The notes below the pieces were generated by a model. The model had not been told where the DNA came from. It saw only the letters and a program-made list of their open reading frames with translations, and made no database searches. From the NCBI GenBank assembly GCA_963718375.1, contig CAVQZD010000002.1, positions 48,757 through 112,756 of the forward strand: a stretch of 64,000 bases of DNA, given 5' to 3'. Numbering within the stretch: position 1 is the stretch's first letter; the number at the start of each line of letters is the position of its first letter. The DNA comes from RBG-16-64-13 sp963718375. Its GTDB lineage: Bacteria; Actinomycetota; Thermoleophilia; RBG-16-64-13. Positions 1-9,809 of this stretch are shown in pieces. Both the position numbers and the translations under genes were made by a program.

Positions 1-1519
1 GACCTCCCGCAAGGTCCCCAGGCCCGCTCCTTTCAACACCACCAGCTTCACCAGTGCGGCCACTTCCCTGGGTTTCAGTGCCTCGGCGGCGATGCGCACC
101 GCCGAGGATCTGTACATGGCGGGACACATCAGCTATCCGCGTACGGACAATACCGTGTACCCGACTACGCTCGATCTGCGTGAGTCTCTCGGGATCCTCG
201 CCGAAGGTGAGTTCGGTCAGGAGGCCGGTGAGCTGCTGGCGCGGCCGGAGCTACGGCCTAGCCGCGGCGAGAAGCGGACCACCGACCACCCGCCCATCTA
301 TCCCACCGGCGGCCCCCGCCGGAGCGAACTGGGAGACAGGGAGTGGCGCCTCTACGAGTTGGTCGCGCGGCGCTTCATGGCCACGCTCGCGGACGAAGCG
401 GTGACCGAGTCGAACCGCATAGACCTGACGGTGAGCGACGAGCCCTTCTTCGCCCGTGGCAACCGGGTGGTGTCGCCGGGTTGGCTCGCCTACTACCCCT
501 ACAGCCGCCAGAAAGACCAGGAGCTCCCAGCGCTGCACGATGGAGACAAGGTCGATCTGGTGGACAAGCAGTTCGAGGCCAAGGAGACTCAGCCGCCGTC
601 GCGCTACGGCCAAGGCACGCTCATCGAACTCATGGAGAAGAACAACCTGGGCACGAAAGCGACGCGGCACGCCATCATCCAGAACCTATACGATCGCGGC
701 TACGTGCACGGCAATCCGGTCGAGCCGACCTCCATGGGTATGAAGATGGCCGAAGCTCTACAGGAGTTCGCACCGCGCATAGCCTCGCCAGATATGACCG
801 CGGAGCTGGAGAAGGACATGGACCTGATCGCCGTGCGCGATCTGACCAAGGAGCAGGTGGTCACCATCTCGCGCGACCTGCTGCGCCAGGCCTATTCTTC
901 GCTGGAGACCAACAAGGAAGCCCTCGCGGCCAAGATTTACGAGGGCATCACCGACGACCGCATCCTGGGAGATTGCCCCAAGTGCGGGGAGCACAAGATC
1001 CGGGTGATCCGGTCCAAGGCCACCAAGAAGCGCTTCGTCGGCTGTGAGGGCTACCCCGCGTGCGACCAGACATATCCGCTGCCCCAGCGGGGAGACATCA
1101 TCAGCACCGAGGATGTGTGCCCTGAGTGCGGGACCCCCAAGATCAAGGTCTTGGGTGGGCGCCGCCCGTGGATACTCTGTCTTGACCCATACTGTCCGAC
1201 GAAGGCTGAGTACAGAGAGAAGCAGGCGGCAAGAGCGGCGAGCGGCGAGACCACGGGGAAGCGGGGTAAGGCCAAGGGCAGCGCGGCCAAGGCGTCCACG
1301 ACAAAGACCGCCGCGAAGAAGACGACTGCCAAGAAGACCGCCGCCGCCAGTAAGACGGTGGCCAAGACGACGACCGCCAAGAAGACGACTGCCAAGACGA
1401 CGACCGCAAAGAAGACCACCGCCGGCAAGCGGACTCAGGCGACCAAGTCAGCCGTAGAGGAGCCGGTCGCCACAGTCTCCGTCGCGGAGGGGGGCGAATC
1501 CGAGGAGGCGTCGGCTTGA
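1..1519 (+). CDS. topA: DNA topoisomerase I (type IA), C-terminal part, 5' end outside window
   Basis: Relaxes negatively supercoiled DNA by a transient 5'-phosphotyrosine break. About 505 residues are visible in the frame that is already open at base 2; the N-terminal Toprim domain lies upstream. The catalytic Tyr is in ISYPRTDN (visible residue 45, bases 134-136). Two Cys4-type zinc modules follow: CPKCG from residue 325 and CPECG from about residue 373. The last 90 or so residues are a Lys/Ala/Thr-rich, histone-H1-like tail as in actinobacterial TopA, thought to bind DNA. The stop overlaps the first possible start of tmk, so the two are probably co-transcribed with holB and ricT. Confidence 0.95.
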   Translation, partial: TSRKVPRPAPFNTTSFTSAATSLGFSASAAMRTAEDLYMAGHISYPRTDNTVYPTTLDLRESLGILAEGEFGQEAGELLARPELRPSRGEKRTTDHPPIYPTGGPRRSELGDREWRLYELVARRFMATLADEAVTESNRIDLTVSDEPFFARGNRVVSPGWLAYYPYSRQKDQELPALHDGDKVDLVDKQFEAKETQPPSRYGQGTLIELMEKNNLGTKATRHAIIQNLYDRGYVHGNPVEPTSMGMKMAEALQEFAPRIASPDMTAELEKDMDLIAVRDLTKEQVVTISRDLLRQAYSSLETNKEALAAKIYEGITDDRILGDCPKCGEHKIRVIRSKATKKRFVGCEGYPACDQTYPLPQRGDIISTEDVCPECGTPKIKVLGGRRPWILCLDPYCPTKAEYREKQAARAASGETTGKRGKAKGSAAKASTTKTAAKKTTAKKTAAASKTVAKTTTAKKTTAKTTTAKKTTAGKRTQATKSAVEEPVATVSVAEGGESEEASA

Positions 1520-2281
1520 GCAAGGCCGGAGGCACTGGGGCGGCGGCCGGCGAGCCGGGTAGCGGATCCGACCGCGCGGCGGCCCGGGTGTTCGATGATC
1601 CGCCTGAGGACGCGACGCTGGATGAGTCCGTGCTCGCAGGGCTCGGCAGCGGGCTCGAAGGGGTCTTCATCAGCTTCGAGGGACTCGACGGCTCCGGCAA
1701 GTCCACTCAGATGGAGCTGCTGGCCGCGGCTTTGCGCGAGCGCGGCTACGTGGTCTTGGTCACCAGGGAGCCCGGCGGCACCCCGCTGGGCGAGGCGGTG
1801 AGGGACATGCTGCTCAATCCCAAGCACCATGGCATGTCGGCGCGTTCGGAGGCCCTGCTCTACGCGGCGGCCCGTGCGGAATTGGTGGAGCAGGTCATTA
1901 GGCCGGCTCTTGCAGGACGGACAGGTGGTCATCAGCGACAGATACCTGGATTCGTCGCTCGCTTATCAAGGCTACGGCCGTGGACTCGGTCACGATGACA
2001 TCGTGACCTTGAACGTGTGGGGCACGCAGTGTCTGTTCCCCGATCTCACCATCTTCCTGGACCTCGACGATGAGGTGCGGGGCACTCGGCTAGATGCGGT
2101 CCCCGACAGGCTGGAAGCCGAAGATGAAGCCTTCCATCAGCGCGTGCGCGCAGGCTTCTACGAGCTGCTACAACTGCATCCGCACCGCATACGCAGGGTG
2201 GACGCCAACGGCGACGAGGCCGAGGTGCAGGAGAGAGTCCGGGCCTTGGTAGAAGGGGAGCTCGAGCTCTTCAGCCACTAG
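1516..2281 (+). CDS. tmk: Thymidylate kinase, interrupted by an apparent +1 frameshift
   Basis: Phosphorylates dTMP to dTDP. The P-loop EGLDGSGKST is at residues 55-64 counted from the TTG at 1516. That start leaves a long N-terminal extension, so the GTG at 1630 may be the real one. The reading then leaves frame near base 1909: the continuation with the DRY-type motif VVISDRYLDSS lies in the next frame and runs to 2281. Removing one G from the CCGG at about 1907-1910 gives VIRPLLQDGQVVISDRY, a normal family sequence. Because the gene is essential, the extra base is more likely a sequence error than a real mutation. It sits between topA and holB as in other actinobacteria. Confidence 0.88.
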
Positions 2282-2312
2282 AGTGACGGCCCCACGGGGT
2301 CAGGGAGGTTCA

Positions 2313-3434
2313 GTGGCGGGACTGTTCGCCGATATCGTGGGCCAGAAGATGGCGGTCACTATCCTCGACCGGGCGCTGCGGCAGGGAGCTTCACACGCCT
2401 ATCTGTTCTACGGACCGCCCGGTGTAGGCAAGAGCGAGGCCGCTGTGGCTTTTGCCGCCGGCTTGGCCTGTCCCGAACGAGGCTGCGTCGAATGCAACAA
2501 CTGCCAACGGGTACTATCCGGGGTCCATCCGGATGTGGAGGTCATAGCTCCTGAGGGCAACTTCATCCGAAAAGACGAGATCACTGAGGTCAATCTGCAT
2601 GCGGTCTATCGTCCTTACGAGGCCTGCGCCAAGGTATATATCTTCTTGGAGGCTGAGAGCTTCAACGACCAAGCAGCCAACGCCTTTCTGAAGACCCTGG
2701 AGGAGCCACCGCAGCACGTCCACTTCGTGCTGGTCACCGACCGACCGGAGCGGATGCTGCCCACCATAGTCTCTCGCTGTCAGCCGGTAGCGTTCTCGCC
2801 CGTCCCTGTACCGGCGGTGACAGAGGTGCTCGTAGACCGTTGTGGTCTGAGCGAAGAGGAGGCCGCACTGATGGCTCGTGTCTCGGGGGGCAACCTGGCC
2901 TACGCAAGAGAGCTTGCTACCTCGGAGGCCGCTCGCATACAACGGGACACGCTGCTTGACCTTGGTCGGGACCTGCCGGGACTCGGACTCCTGGATACTG
3001 AGGTGGCGATAGACGATCTCATGGCCACCGTGGAGGCCAGGGCGAACGAGCGCACGGGGCAGCTGGAGGCGCAGCTCACCCAGGCACTGGAGTGGGCCGG
3101 GGACGCGCGTACCAAGGCCTGGCTAAAGAAGCGCCACGAAGATCGCGCGAAGAGGCAGCAGCGCCGCCTAGTCACCAGCGGTCTGCAGTTAGCCACCAGG
3201 ACTCTGGCTTGTTGGTACAGGGACCTGGCTCTGGTCTCCGCGGGTGCGGAAGGCGGCGTGCACAATCTGGACCGGTTGCAGGAGCTGCGGACCCTGGGTT
3301 CTTCTTCCGGACCGCTGGCATATTCTGAAGCTGTGGTGGCCGTGAGCAAGGCCCAGGAGAGGCTCCGCTATAATGTTGATGCCCGATGCGCTATCGGGGA
3401 CATGTTTCGTTCCATCAAGGAGGCCCTGAACTAG
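2313..3434 (+). CDS. holB: DNA polymerase III delta' subunit
   Basis: Clamp-loader AAA+ subunit that helps load the beta clamp. Seen: Walker A GPPGVGKS (about residues 34-41), a four-Cys zinc module (CPERGCVECNNC) as in DnaX and delta', a FLKTLEEPP Walker B/sensor region and VSRC. The GTG at 2313 is preferred because GGGAGG lies just upstream (2303-2308). An in-frame GTG at 2283, two bases after the tmk stop, would add ten residues. Length (about 373 aa) is normal. The last base of its stop codon is the first base of the ricT start, showing translational coupling. Confidence 0.93.
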   Translation: MAGLFADIVGQKMAVTILDRALRQGASHAYLFYGPPGVGKSEAAVAFAAGLACPERGCVECNNCQRVLSGVHPDVEVIAPEGNFIRKDEITEVNLHAVYRPYEACAKVYIFLEAESFNDQAANAFLKTLEEPPQHVHFVLVTDRPERMLPTIVSRCQPVAFSPVPVPAVTEVLVDRCGLSEEEAALMARVSGGNLAYARELATSEAARIQRDTLLDLGRDLPGLGLLDTEVAIDDLMATVEARANERTGQLEAQLTQALEWAGDARTKAWLKKRHEDRAKRQQRRLVTSGLQLATRTLACWYRDLALVSAGAEGGVHNLDRLQELRTLGSSSGPLAYSEAVVAVSKAQERLRYNVDARCAIGDMFRSIKEALN

Positions 3435-4708
3435 TGGCCGAAGTCGTAGGGGTAGTCTTTTCCGGCGGACCGAAGGTGTATCACTTCGATCCTGCCGGTC
3501 TCGCGTTGGCGGAGGGGGACCGCGTGGTGGTGCAGACCGCCACCGGACCTGAGATCGGCGAAGTCGTCGAAGCGCCCCATGAAGTAGATGATTCGGATAT
3601 CGCTGCGGCGCTGAAGAAGGTCCAGCGCATCGCTACGGACAAGGATCTCGAGACGCAGGCCGCTTCGGAGAGCCTGCGTCGCGAGGCTATGGCCACGTGC
3701 AGAGAGATGATCCGCAGCCATGGTCTCGACATGAAGCTGGTCGGTGCCGAGATCGGTCTTGGTGGCGAGAAGATAACCTTCAGCTTCTTCTCTGAGGAGC
3801 GGGTGGATTTTCGCACACTGGTGGCGGACCTGTCCCAGGCACTGGAGACGCGCATCGAGCTCAGACAGGTGGGCGCGCGCGAAGAGGCGCGTATGGTCGG
3901 CGGTCTGGGTCCCTGCGGTCGCGCTCTGTGTTGCACGGTGTTCCCGGGTGATGATGATCCGGTCTCTATCCGCATGGCCAAAGAGCAGAATCTACCGCTC
4001 AACCCGACCAAGATCTCCGGTCTATGTGGTCGTCTGATGTGCTGTCTCAAGTATGAGCAGGACCAGTACGTCTGCTTCCGCAAGGAGTCACCCGCCAAAG
4101 GCACGCGCGTGTGCACCCCGGAGGGCGACGGAGTGGTGTCAGGCTATATGCTGACCAAAGAATCAGTGGCCGTGAAGATGGAAGATGGCTCGCATGGAGA
4201 AGTGCGCTTGTGCCAGTGTGAGTGCCAGGCGGACGGATCTCTGCTCTTCACCCCCGAGGAGAAACCGCCGGCACCGTCCCCTTGGGATCTTCCCCCAGGT
4301 CTAGGAAGGTCCATGGTGGGAGAGGGTCCTGATTTCTCGCAGCCCGCGTCTGACGCCGGTGCCGGTGCTGGTGAGGGTGGCGAGTCTACGCAGGGCAAGA
4401 GTGAGGGCTCTCGCCCCGGTCGTTCGCGTAGATCGCGAAGCAGGCGCCGGGGTCGCGGCCGCGGACCGGACCAGGGTCAGCCGGCCGGCGAGGGCGCTGC
4501 AGTCGCATCGGGCGGCCAGCAGACAGGCTCTCGTCCGCCCGGAGAACGAACGGGCGGTGGGCAAGCCCCGAGCCAGGGGACTAGCGGCCAAGGAGGCGCG
4601 TCCAAGCGACCGCGTCGCCGGCGCAGACCACGAAAGCCCGGCTCGGGCGGCGCGCCTGGGGCACCCGGGAACGGCGGCGGCAATGGGGGCGGTGGCTCCG
4701 GGTCGTAG
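3434..4708 (+). CDS. ricT: PSP1-domain regulatory iron-sulfur protein RicT
   Basis: RicT (YaaT) is part of the Ric complex, which in Bacillus works with RNase Y in mRNA maturation. The PSP1 domain fills residues 1-275. Six conserved cysteines are present in GLGPCGRALCC (161, 166, 167) and LCGRLMCCLKYE (198, 203, 204), which in RicT help bind Fe-S clusters. The last 130 residues are a low-complexity Arg/Gly/Ser/Pro tail, probably RNA-binding (inference). The GTG start shares its first base with the holB stop. It is the last gene of the topA-tmk-holB-ricT run. The role in this organism is inferred. Confidence 0.87.
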   Translation: MAEVVGVVFSGGPKVYHFDPAGLALAEGDRVVVQTATGPEIGEVVEAPHEVDDSDIAAALKKVQRIATDKDLETQAASESLRREAMATCREMIRSHGLDMKLVGAEIGLGGEKITFSFFSEERVDFRTLVADLSQALETRIELRQVGAREEARMVGGLGPCGRALCCTVFPGDDDPVSIRMAKEQNLPLNPTKISGLCGRLMCCLKYEQDQYVCFRKESPAKGTRVCTPEGDGVVSGYMLTKESVAVKMEDGSHGEVRLCQCECQADGSLLFTPEEKPPAPSPWDLPPGLGRSMVGEGPDFSQPASDAGAGAGEGGESTQGKSEGSRPGRSRRSRSRRRGRGRGPDQGQPAGEGAAVASGGQQTGSRPPGERTGGGQAPSQGTSGQGGASKRPRRRRRPRKPGSGGAPGAPGNGGGNGGGGSGS

Positions 4709-4820
4709 GGATGCGCGGCGACGTCGGGCTTGTCAGCTACGCAGCGGCAGCTTCTAAACTAAGGCGCTCGCGGAGCGCGGCGCCTGGCTCGGTATCCAGC
4801 GCGACACACTTCTTCTTCGG

Positions 4821-4893
4821 GCCAGCGTAGCTCAGATGGTAGAGCAGCTCACTCGTAATGAGCAGGTCTGGGGTTCGATTCCCCACGCTGGCT
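4821..4893 (+). tRNA. tRNA-Thr (anticodon CGT)
   Basis: A complete cloverleaf can be folded. The acceptor arm GCCAGCG pairs with CGCTGGC, the anticodon stem GCTCA pairs with TGAGC around loop CTCGTAA, giving anticodon CGT at 4854-4856, and the T-arm contains GGTTCGATTCC. It reads ACG codons. CCA is not encoded. tRNA-Thr next to topA-tmk-holB is a familiar actinobacterial arrangement. No integrase or repeated 3' end is nearby, so there is no sign of use as an attachment site. Confidence 0.96.
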
Positions 4894-4973
4894 TACCCGG
4901 AAGAAGAGTCCGACCCCGCATCATCCTTGTCGATAAAGGGAACAATCAACCATCACGATCGAAAGGAGCAGTT

Positions 4974-5480
4974 GTGGGAGCGAATGAGTTCGGGATCATC
5001 TACGGGGCGGCCTACGGGTCGCTGGCAGACGCCACAGCGGATTACGAAGGCATCAAAGAGCTGCACAAGGAGAAGTGGATCGGCAAGTATGAGTCCGCCC
5101 TCTTCACCAAGAACGAGGATGGGTCCGTCAAGATCCACGACACCGACGCCACCTCTCGCGGGAAGGGCCTGAAGATAGGCGCGGCCGCTGGGGCGGCCAT
5201 CGGCCTCATCTTCCCCGTTACCCTCCTAGCGGGCGCCTTGGTCGGCGGAGGTGCCGGCCTACTCGGGGGTCATCTCTCGAAGGGTCTGAAGCGCGACGAC
5301 ATCAAGGAACTCGGCGACACGCTCGACACGGGAGAAGCCGGGATCATCCTGGTGGCGATCGTCACCCCCGATGAGGGGATCGACCGCTTCCTCAAGCGGG
5401 CCGCCAAGGTCATGAAGAAGCAGGTGGACGAGGACGCCGAAGAGCTCAAGAAGGCCATCGACGAAGCGCTCGTAGACTGA
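4974..5480 (+). CDS. DUF1269-type membrane-associated protein
   Basis: A 168-residue protein of the DUF1269 type, function unknown. A helical charged N-terminus is followed by a Gly/Ala-rich hydrophobic hairpin (about residues 64-100), then a charged region ending in a Lys/Glu-rich amphipathic helix. The GTG at 4974 is chosen because GAAAGGAG precedes it by a few bases; the frame stays open upstream but runs into the tRNA gene. It stands alone between the tRNA and a strong inverted repeat, so it is probably monocistronic. Confidence 0.75.
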   Translation: MGANEFGIIYGAAYGSLADATADYEGIKELHKEKWIGKYESALFTKNEDGSVKIHDTDATSRGKGLKIGAAAGAAIGLIFPVTLLAGALVGGGAGLLGGHLSKGLKRDDIKELGDTLDTGEAGIILVAIVTPDEGIDRFLKRAAKVMKKQVDEDAEELKKAIDEALVD

Positions 5481-5492
5481 GTCTGCCAGTGT

Positions 5493-5524
5493 GGGGCGCA
5501 CCGGCCGCACGGCCGGTGCGCCCC
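5493..5524 (+). terminator. Strong hairpin after the DUF1269 gene
   Basis: A perfect 14-bp GC-rich inverted repeat (GGGGCGCACCGGCC and its complement) around a GCAC loop, 12 bases after the stop codon. There is no T-run behind it, which is common in high-GC genomes. Probable transcription terminator. Confidence 0.7.
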
Positions 5525-5703
5525 AGTTCGTGTGCCCCCGAAATGTCGATGACGTCCTGTCCTCCTGCTAGTGCGACCGCAACCCGGGGGTCAACAAGTC
5601 TGATATCGTCAGTCGGAGGGCTCGGACCGTCGCCGGCTGACGGACGGGCAACCCGGGGTTGGTATCGCCGGGGTCACTTGCGATGTTTGGAGGAGGTCGG
5701 CGT

Positions 5704-6188
5704 ATGCCAGAGGAGAAACAGGTCGCAGACGCACCGCAGGCGAACGAAGCGGCGGCGCGACCGGCCAAGCGACGGCGCCGAATGTCTGCGCCCCTGGTCG
5801 TGGCGGCACTCATCATGTTCCTGGCGATGGCCTCCTACTTCGCCAACGGCGTGTCTCTGCTCCTCGAACTGGACGTCTTCACGCGCGGGCTCGGGAACGC
5901 TTCGGTGGCGGCGGGCGCGCTCACGCCCGAAGGGCAGCGTCTGGTCCTCGGCGGTGTGTATCTCTTCTTCGGTGCGCTTGCCCTGATCTTCCTGATCGGC
6001 TTCCTGCTGAGACGCAGAGTGGGCCTGGGTCGCCACCATGACCTGGACTGCGTTATCGCTCATCGTCGGACTGGTCGCCTACTTCAGCGGACAGCCCAAG
6101 TACTCTGAGCATGCTGGCGGGTGTGGTGCTACTACTCGTGCTCAACCAGACGTCGGTCCACCAGGAATTCCAAGTGGAAGCGCGGTGA
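5704..6188 (+). CDS. Small multi-span membrane protein, two apparent +1 frameshifts
   Basis: Not assigned to a family. ATG 5704 follows GGAGGAGG-like purines. A charged N-terminus (residues 1-26, KRRRR) leads into two or more hydrophobic segments. As read, the frame ends at 6108 with a non-membrane tail. Moving to the next frame near 6016 restores a hydrophobic segment (TWTALSLIVGLVAYFSG), and moving again near 6108 restores another (MLAGVVLLLVLNQ), ending at TGA 6186-6188. That stop overlaps the ATG of the next gene. Both repairs remove one extra base, so the gene was probably intact in the genome. Confidence 0.6.
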
Positions 6189-8064
6189 TGCGGGCATGAG
6201 CAAGAACTCACACACCTCGAGCCGGCGGCGGCCACCGAGACGTTGTCGGCGTCCCGCGACGCCGGAGATCTCGAGCTACTCCGGAGGTTCGAACCTGTCG
6301 TTCGCTTCACGCAAGGGCGAGCAGTTCTTCCCGACGGACGTCGAGCGATATGTCTCTCAGGCCAGCCTCTGGGCCCACTATCCCGACGGACGAGAGGAGA
6401 GACTGATAGACGAGGGGGACCTCGACGTCGACGCATTGGTCGAGCCGAGGGAATACCCGTTCGGGACTATTGAGTATCTCCGTTTCAACGAGGCGCTGGG
6501 GCTGGCCGAGAGCGCCCGGGTGCTCAGCGAAGTGGCGCGCGAGCGCCGCGAGAGCGGGAACGTGTTCCGGCCGGGAAGAGGGAGACTTGCGCGAGGTGGC
6601 TTTCTGCCCCGGGTGGTCGACGCGCTCTTCTCGGTATCGTTCTTCTTTCGCGGTAAGGTGTCGCCGGTGACCGCCGCAGCGGCGGAGTTGGACTACAACC
6701 GGGCTCTCCGCGAGGATGAGAAGTACGTCTACTACGGGCGGGTGGTCCGCCAAGGTGGCTGGACGGTCCTTCAATACTGGTTCTTCTACTACTACAACAG
6801 CTGGCGTTCCGGGTTCCACGGCGTCAACGATCACGAATCGGATTGGGAGAATATCGTCGTCTACCTGTATGAGCAGGATGGACGGCTCTATCCGGAGTGG
6901 GCCGCATACGCCTCGCACGACTTCCACGGTGTCGACTTGCGCAGGCGCTGGGACGACCGCGGGGAGCTCGATCTCGTGGACGGTCACCCCGTAGTGTGGG
7001 CGGGTGCCGGATCCCACGCCTCCTACTTCCGCCAGGGTGAGTACCAATCTCCGGTGCCTCTGCCGGTGCCCAAATGGATGGGCACTGTCGCTCGCGGCCT
7101 CAGTTCGTTCTGGACTCGCACCCTTGGCCAAGCGGGCAGGACCCGAGACCCATTCCGGATCCCCTTCGTCGATTTCGCCAGGGGTGACGGGAAGAGCATC
7201 GGCCCAGCGCAGCCGTACCAGTGGGACGCGGTGGTCGTCGACGAATCGACGCCGTGGGTCAGCAAGTATCGCGGGCTGTGGGGTCTCTATGCACACGACC
7301 CGATCTCCGGCGAGAACGCTCCCGCGGGTCCCATGTACAACCGGGGGGGATCTCCTAGGCAGAGCTGGTACGACCCCTTGCGCTTCGCCGGTCTGGATAC
7401 CGAGCCACCGCCACCCCACGCCGTCGATCTGTTGTCTGAGGATTGCTCCCGCATCCAAACGAGGCAGGAGGAATTGCAGAAGTCGATCACCCTGAAGAGT
7501 GTCGAACTCCAGTCCCTCGGCGTCGAGATGAACGGTATGGAAGGCAACCCTCATCTGGTCGACCGGCACGTGGCGCTCGCGCAGAAAGCGGCCGTCCTTC
7601 GTGAGGAGCTGAGTGGCCTTAGGCGTGAGTCCTCCGAGAACGAGGCGATACTGGGCGCGCTTCGGCACAGGTTGGCTCTGCTCAAGGCGGGAGACAAGCC
7701 CGATCCGCGCTCACACATCAAGAAGCTGGGCCAGCCGGTGGCTCAGAAGGACGTGCGGTTCAACCGGGCGGCCGAGGCCTGGGGGGCGATCAGCCTCAGC
7801 GTCATCCTGCTAGGGCTCGTGACGGTACTCGTACTTGCGCGCGGTTACGTGTGGATGGCGCTGACTCTGATGGCGGTCGCGTTTGTCGTCATAGAGTCCA
7901 TCCTCCGGGGAGAGTATGCCCGGACGATCACAGGCATCGCGTCGGTCCTTGCAGTCGTCACCACGATTCTTCTCATAGGTCACTTCTGGCTGTGGATAAT
8001 CGTGGTAGCGCTAGCGTCGCTGGCAGTGTTCCTGATGGTGCAGAAACTGCGCGAAATCCGGTAA
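6188..8064 (+). CDS. Large protein with Vps62-like domain, coiled coil and C-terminal membrane segments (two apparent +1 frameshifts)
   Basis: Unknown function. The best reconstruction starts at ATG 6188 (overlapping the preceding TGA), gains one extra base near 6197 and another in the GGG near 6310, giving DLELLRRFEPVVRFTQGEQFFPTDVERYV. After 6312 the frame is open to 8064. The first 400 residues are aromatic-rich (YWFFYYYNSWRSGFHG..NDHESDWEN), resembling Vps62/DUF946-type proteins. They are followed by a charged coiled coil (about 430-510) and four hydrophobic segments at the C-terminus. The last A of its stop is the first base of the SulP start, so the two genes are coupled. Family naming is tentative. 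Confidence 0.6.
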
Positions 8065-9746
8065 TGAGCTGGCTGAGACGCCTGAGACTCGACCGCAGAA
8101 ATGTGGGCCCGGACCTGAGCTCCGGACTTGTACTCGGCGTGGTGAGTGTGCCGGATGCCCTTGCCGCCGGAGTGCTCGCGGGAGTCAATCCTCTCTATGC
8201 GCTCTACGCAGTCATGTTGTCCACCCCGGTGGGGGCGTTCTTCGCCAGCTCGGCATTCTTGAGCGTGCAGACCACGAGCGCCATGGCGTTGGTGGTCGCC
8301 AGCGTCCCCGAGGTCTCTGGGGCCGAGGTCAATCCTCGGGCTGTCTTCACGCTCGCCATCCTGACCGGGGTATTCATGCTGATCGCTGGGTTTCTCAAGC
8401 TGGGCCAGCTCATGCGTTTTGTGTCAAATTCGGTGATGGTGGGGTTCATGAACGGGGTGGCCCTTCTGATCATCCTCGGCCAGTTGAAGGACTTCACCGG
8501 GTACGCAAGCGAGTTCAGCAACAGGGTGGTGCGGGCCGTCGACCTTCTGTTCAACCTCGACCAGGTAGATCTGCCTACCGTCGCAGTGGGACTGACCGCG
8601 GTGATGCTGATAGTGGTCCTGGAGGAGACACGGCTTCGCCAGCTAGGTATGGTGGTGGCGATCATCGCGGCATCGCTGCTCCCAAGTCTCTTTGGATGGG
8701 GTTCGGTGGCTCTGGTGTCCGATATCGCTGCGATCGAGGGCGGTTTTCCCAAGCCTGTCCTTCCGGACTTCTTGACGGTGCCCATGCTGATCGTGCCCGC
8801 CCTCTCTCTGGCTGCGATCGGCCTGATCCAAGGAGCGGGGGTAAGCCAGGCATATGTGAACCCGGATGGCCGATACCCTAATGCTTCACGGGACTTCATC
8901 GGCCAGGGCGCGGCCAACGTAGCCGCAGGCCTCTTCCGGGGTATGCCGGTCGGCGGCTCGGTCTCCGCGACCGCACTCATAGTCAACAGTGGGGCCCGGA
9001 CCCGGCTGGCGAACATATTCGCGGGTGTAGTGATCGCCGTCATCACGTTGCTCTTCGCCGGAGCAGTGGGCAGGCTCGCCATGCCGGCCCTGGCCGGCCT
9101 GTTGATCGTGATCGGTTTTCGTACGATCAAGCCGGCCAACGTGCTGTCGGTGTGGCGCACGGGCAACATCCAGCGCGTCGTCATGGTGATGACCCTCGGC
9201 CTGGTCCTGATGATCCCGCTGCAATACGCGGTCTTGGCCGGCGTGGCTCTCTCCATCCTGCTCTATACCGTGAGGCAATCAAACCGGATAGTGGTGAAAG
9301 AGTGGAAGCTCGAGGAGGGCAGTCTGCCGCTCGAGCAAGACGCGCCCACGAGCGTCCTTCCGGAAAGCATCACCGTGCTCGTGCCCTACGGAAGCCTCTT
9401 CTACGCCGCCGCCCCCGTGCTCGAAGACAAATTGCCGGCCATCGATGACAAGACTAGAAACGCCGTTGTCATCCTCAGCCTGCGCGGGCGGAGCGAACTG
9501 GGCAGCACCTTCATGAAGATGCTGGAACGGTATGCGGCTGACCTCAAGGAACACGACAGCCTGCTCATGCTGGCCGAGGTCGACTCGTCGATCAGGGAGC
9601 AACTGGCCCGCGCCGGGATGGTCGACTCTGTCTCCCATCGAAACATCTTCACGAAGACCGGCAAGGTGGGGGAGTCCCTCTACGACGCTCATGCAGCAGC
9701 CAAGGACTGGATGGCGCAGCGCAAGACCGGCGACGGGGTGGCCTAA
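8064..9746 (+). CDS. SulP-family anion transporter with STAS domain
   Basis: SLC26/SulP permeases move sulfate, bicarbonate or other anions across the membrane. This 560-residue protein has the usual hydrophobic core (about residues 15-410, with SVPDALAAGVLAGVNPLYALY near the start and GQGAANVAAGLFRGMPVGGSV in the middle) and a C-terminal cytoplasmic STAS domain (about 440-550, VVILSLRGRSELGSTF). The ATG at 8064 overlaps the upstream stop codon. Substrate cannot be told from sequence. With sulfatase genes directly downstream, sulfate is an attractive but unproven guess. Confidence 0.92.
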   Translation: MSWLRRLRLDRRNVGPDLSSGLVLGVVSVPDALAAGVLAGVNPLYALYAVMLSTPVGAFFASSAFLSVQTTSAMALVVASVPEVSGAEVNPRAVFTLAILTGVFMLIAGFLKLGQLMRFVSNSVMVGFMNGVALLIILGQLKDFTGYASEFSNRVVRAVDLLFNLDQVDLPTVAVGLTAVMLIVVLEETRLRQLGMVVAIIAASLLPSLFGWGSVALVSDIAAIEGGFPKPVLPDFLTVPMLIVPALSLAAIGLIQGAGVSQAYVNPDGRYPNASRDFIGQGAANVAAGLFRGMPVGGSVSATALIVNSGARTRLANIFAGVVIAVITLLFAGAVGRLAMPALAGLLIVIGFRTIKPANVLSVWRTGNIQRVVMVMTLGLVLMIPLQYAVLAGVALSILLYTVRQSNRIVVKEWKLEEGSLPLEQDAPTSVLPESITVLVPYGSLFYAAAPVLEDKLPAIDDKTRNAVVILSLRGRSELGSTFMKMLERYAADLKEHDSLLMLAEVDSSIREQLARAGMVDSVSHRNIFTKTGKVGESLYDAHAAAKDWMAQRKTGDGVA

Positions 9747-9764
9747 GTCGACCGGCTCTAGCCG

Positions 9765-9800
9765 GGGCCGACTCGGGTCCCGCGGGACCCGAGTCGGCCC
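9765..9800. terminator. 36-bp perfect palindrome between convergent genes
   Basis: Each half is 18 bases and every position pairs. It lies between the SulP stop (9746) and the stop of the convergent sulfatase (9810), so it most likely terminates transcription from both sides. Confidence 0.75.
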
Positions 9801-9809
9801 GACCTCGCT

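Noticed and set aside
1143..1706. Minus-strand frames over topA and tmk
   Set aside because: Mirror frames of GC-rich coding sequence with low-complexity Arg/Ser/Ala translation; no start signal or family.
1516..2281. Programmed +1 frameshift in tmk
   Set aside because: No slippery site or stop codon at the shift point, and many unrelated genes nearby show the same single-base excess, so sequence error is the simpler explanation.
4821..4893. tRNA-Thr as an attachment site of a genomic island
   Set aside because: No integrase is next to it and no repeat of its 3' end was found by eye in the window.
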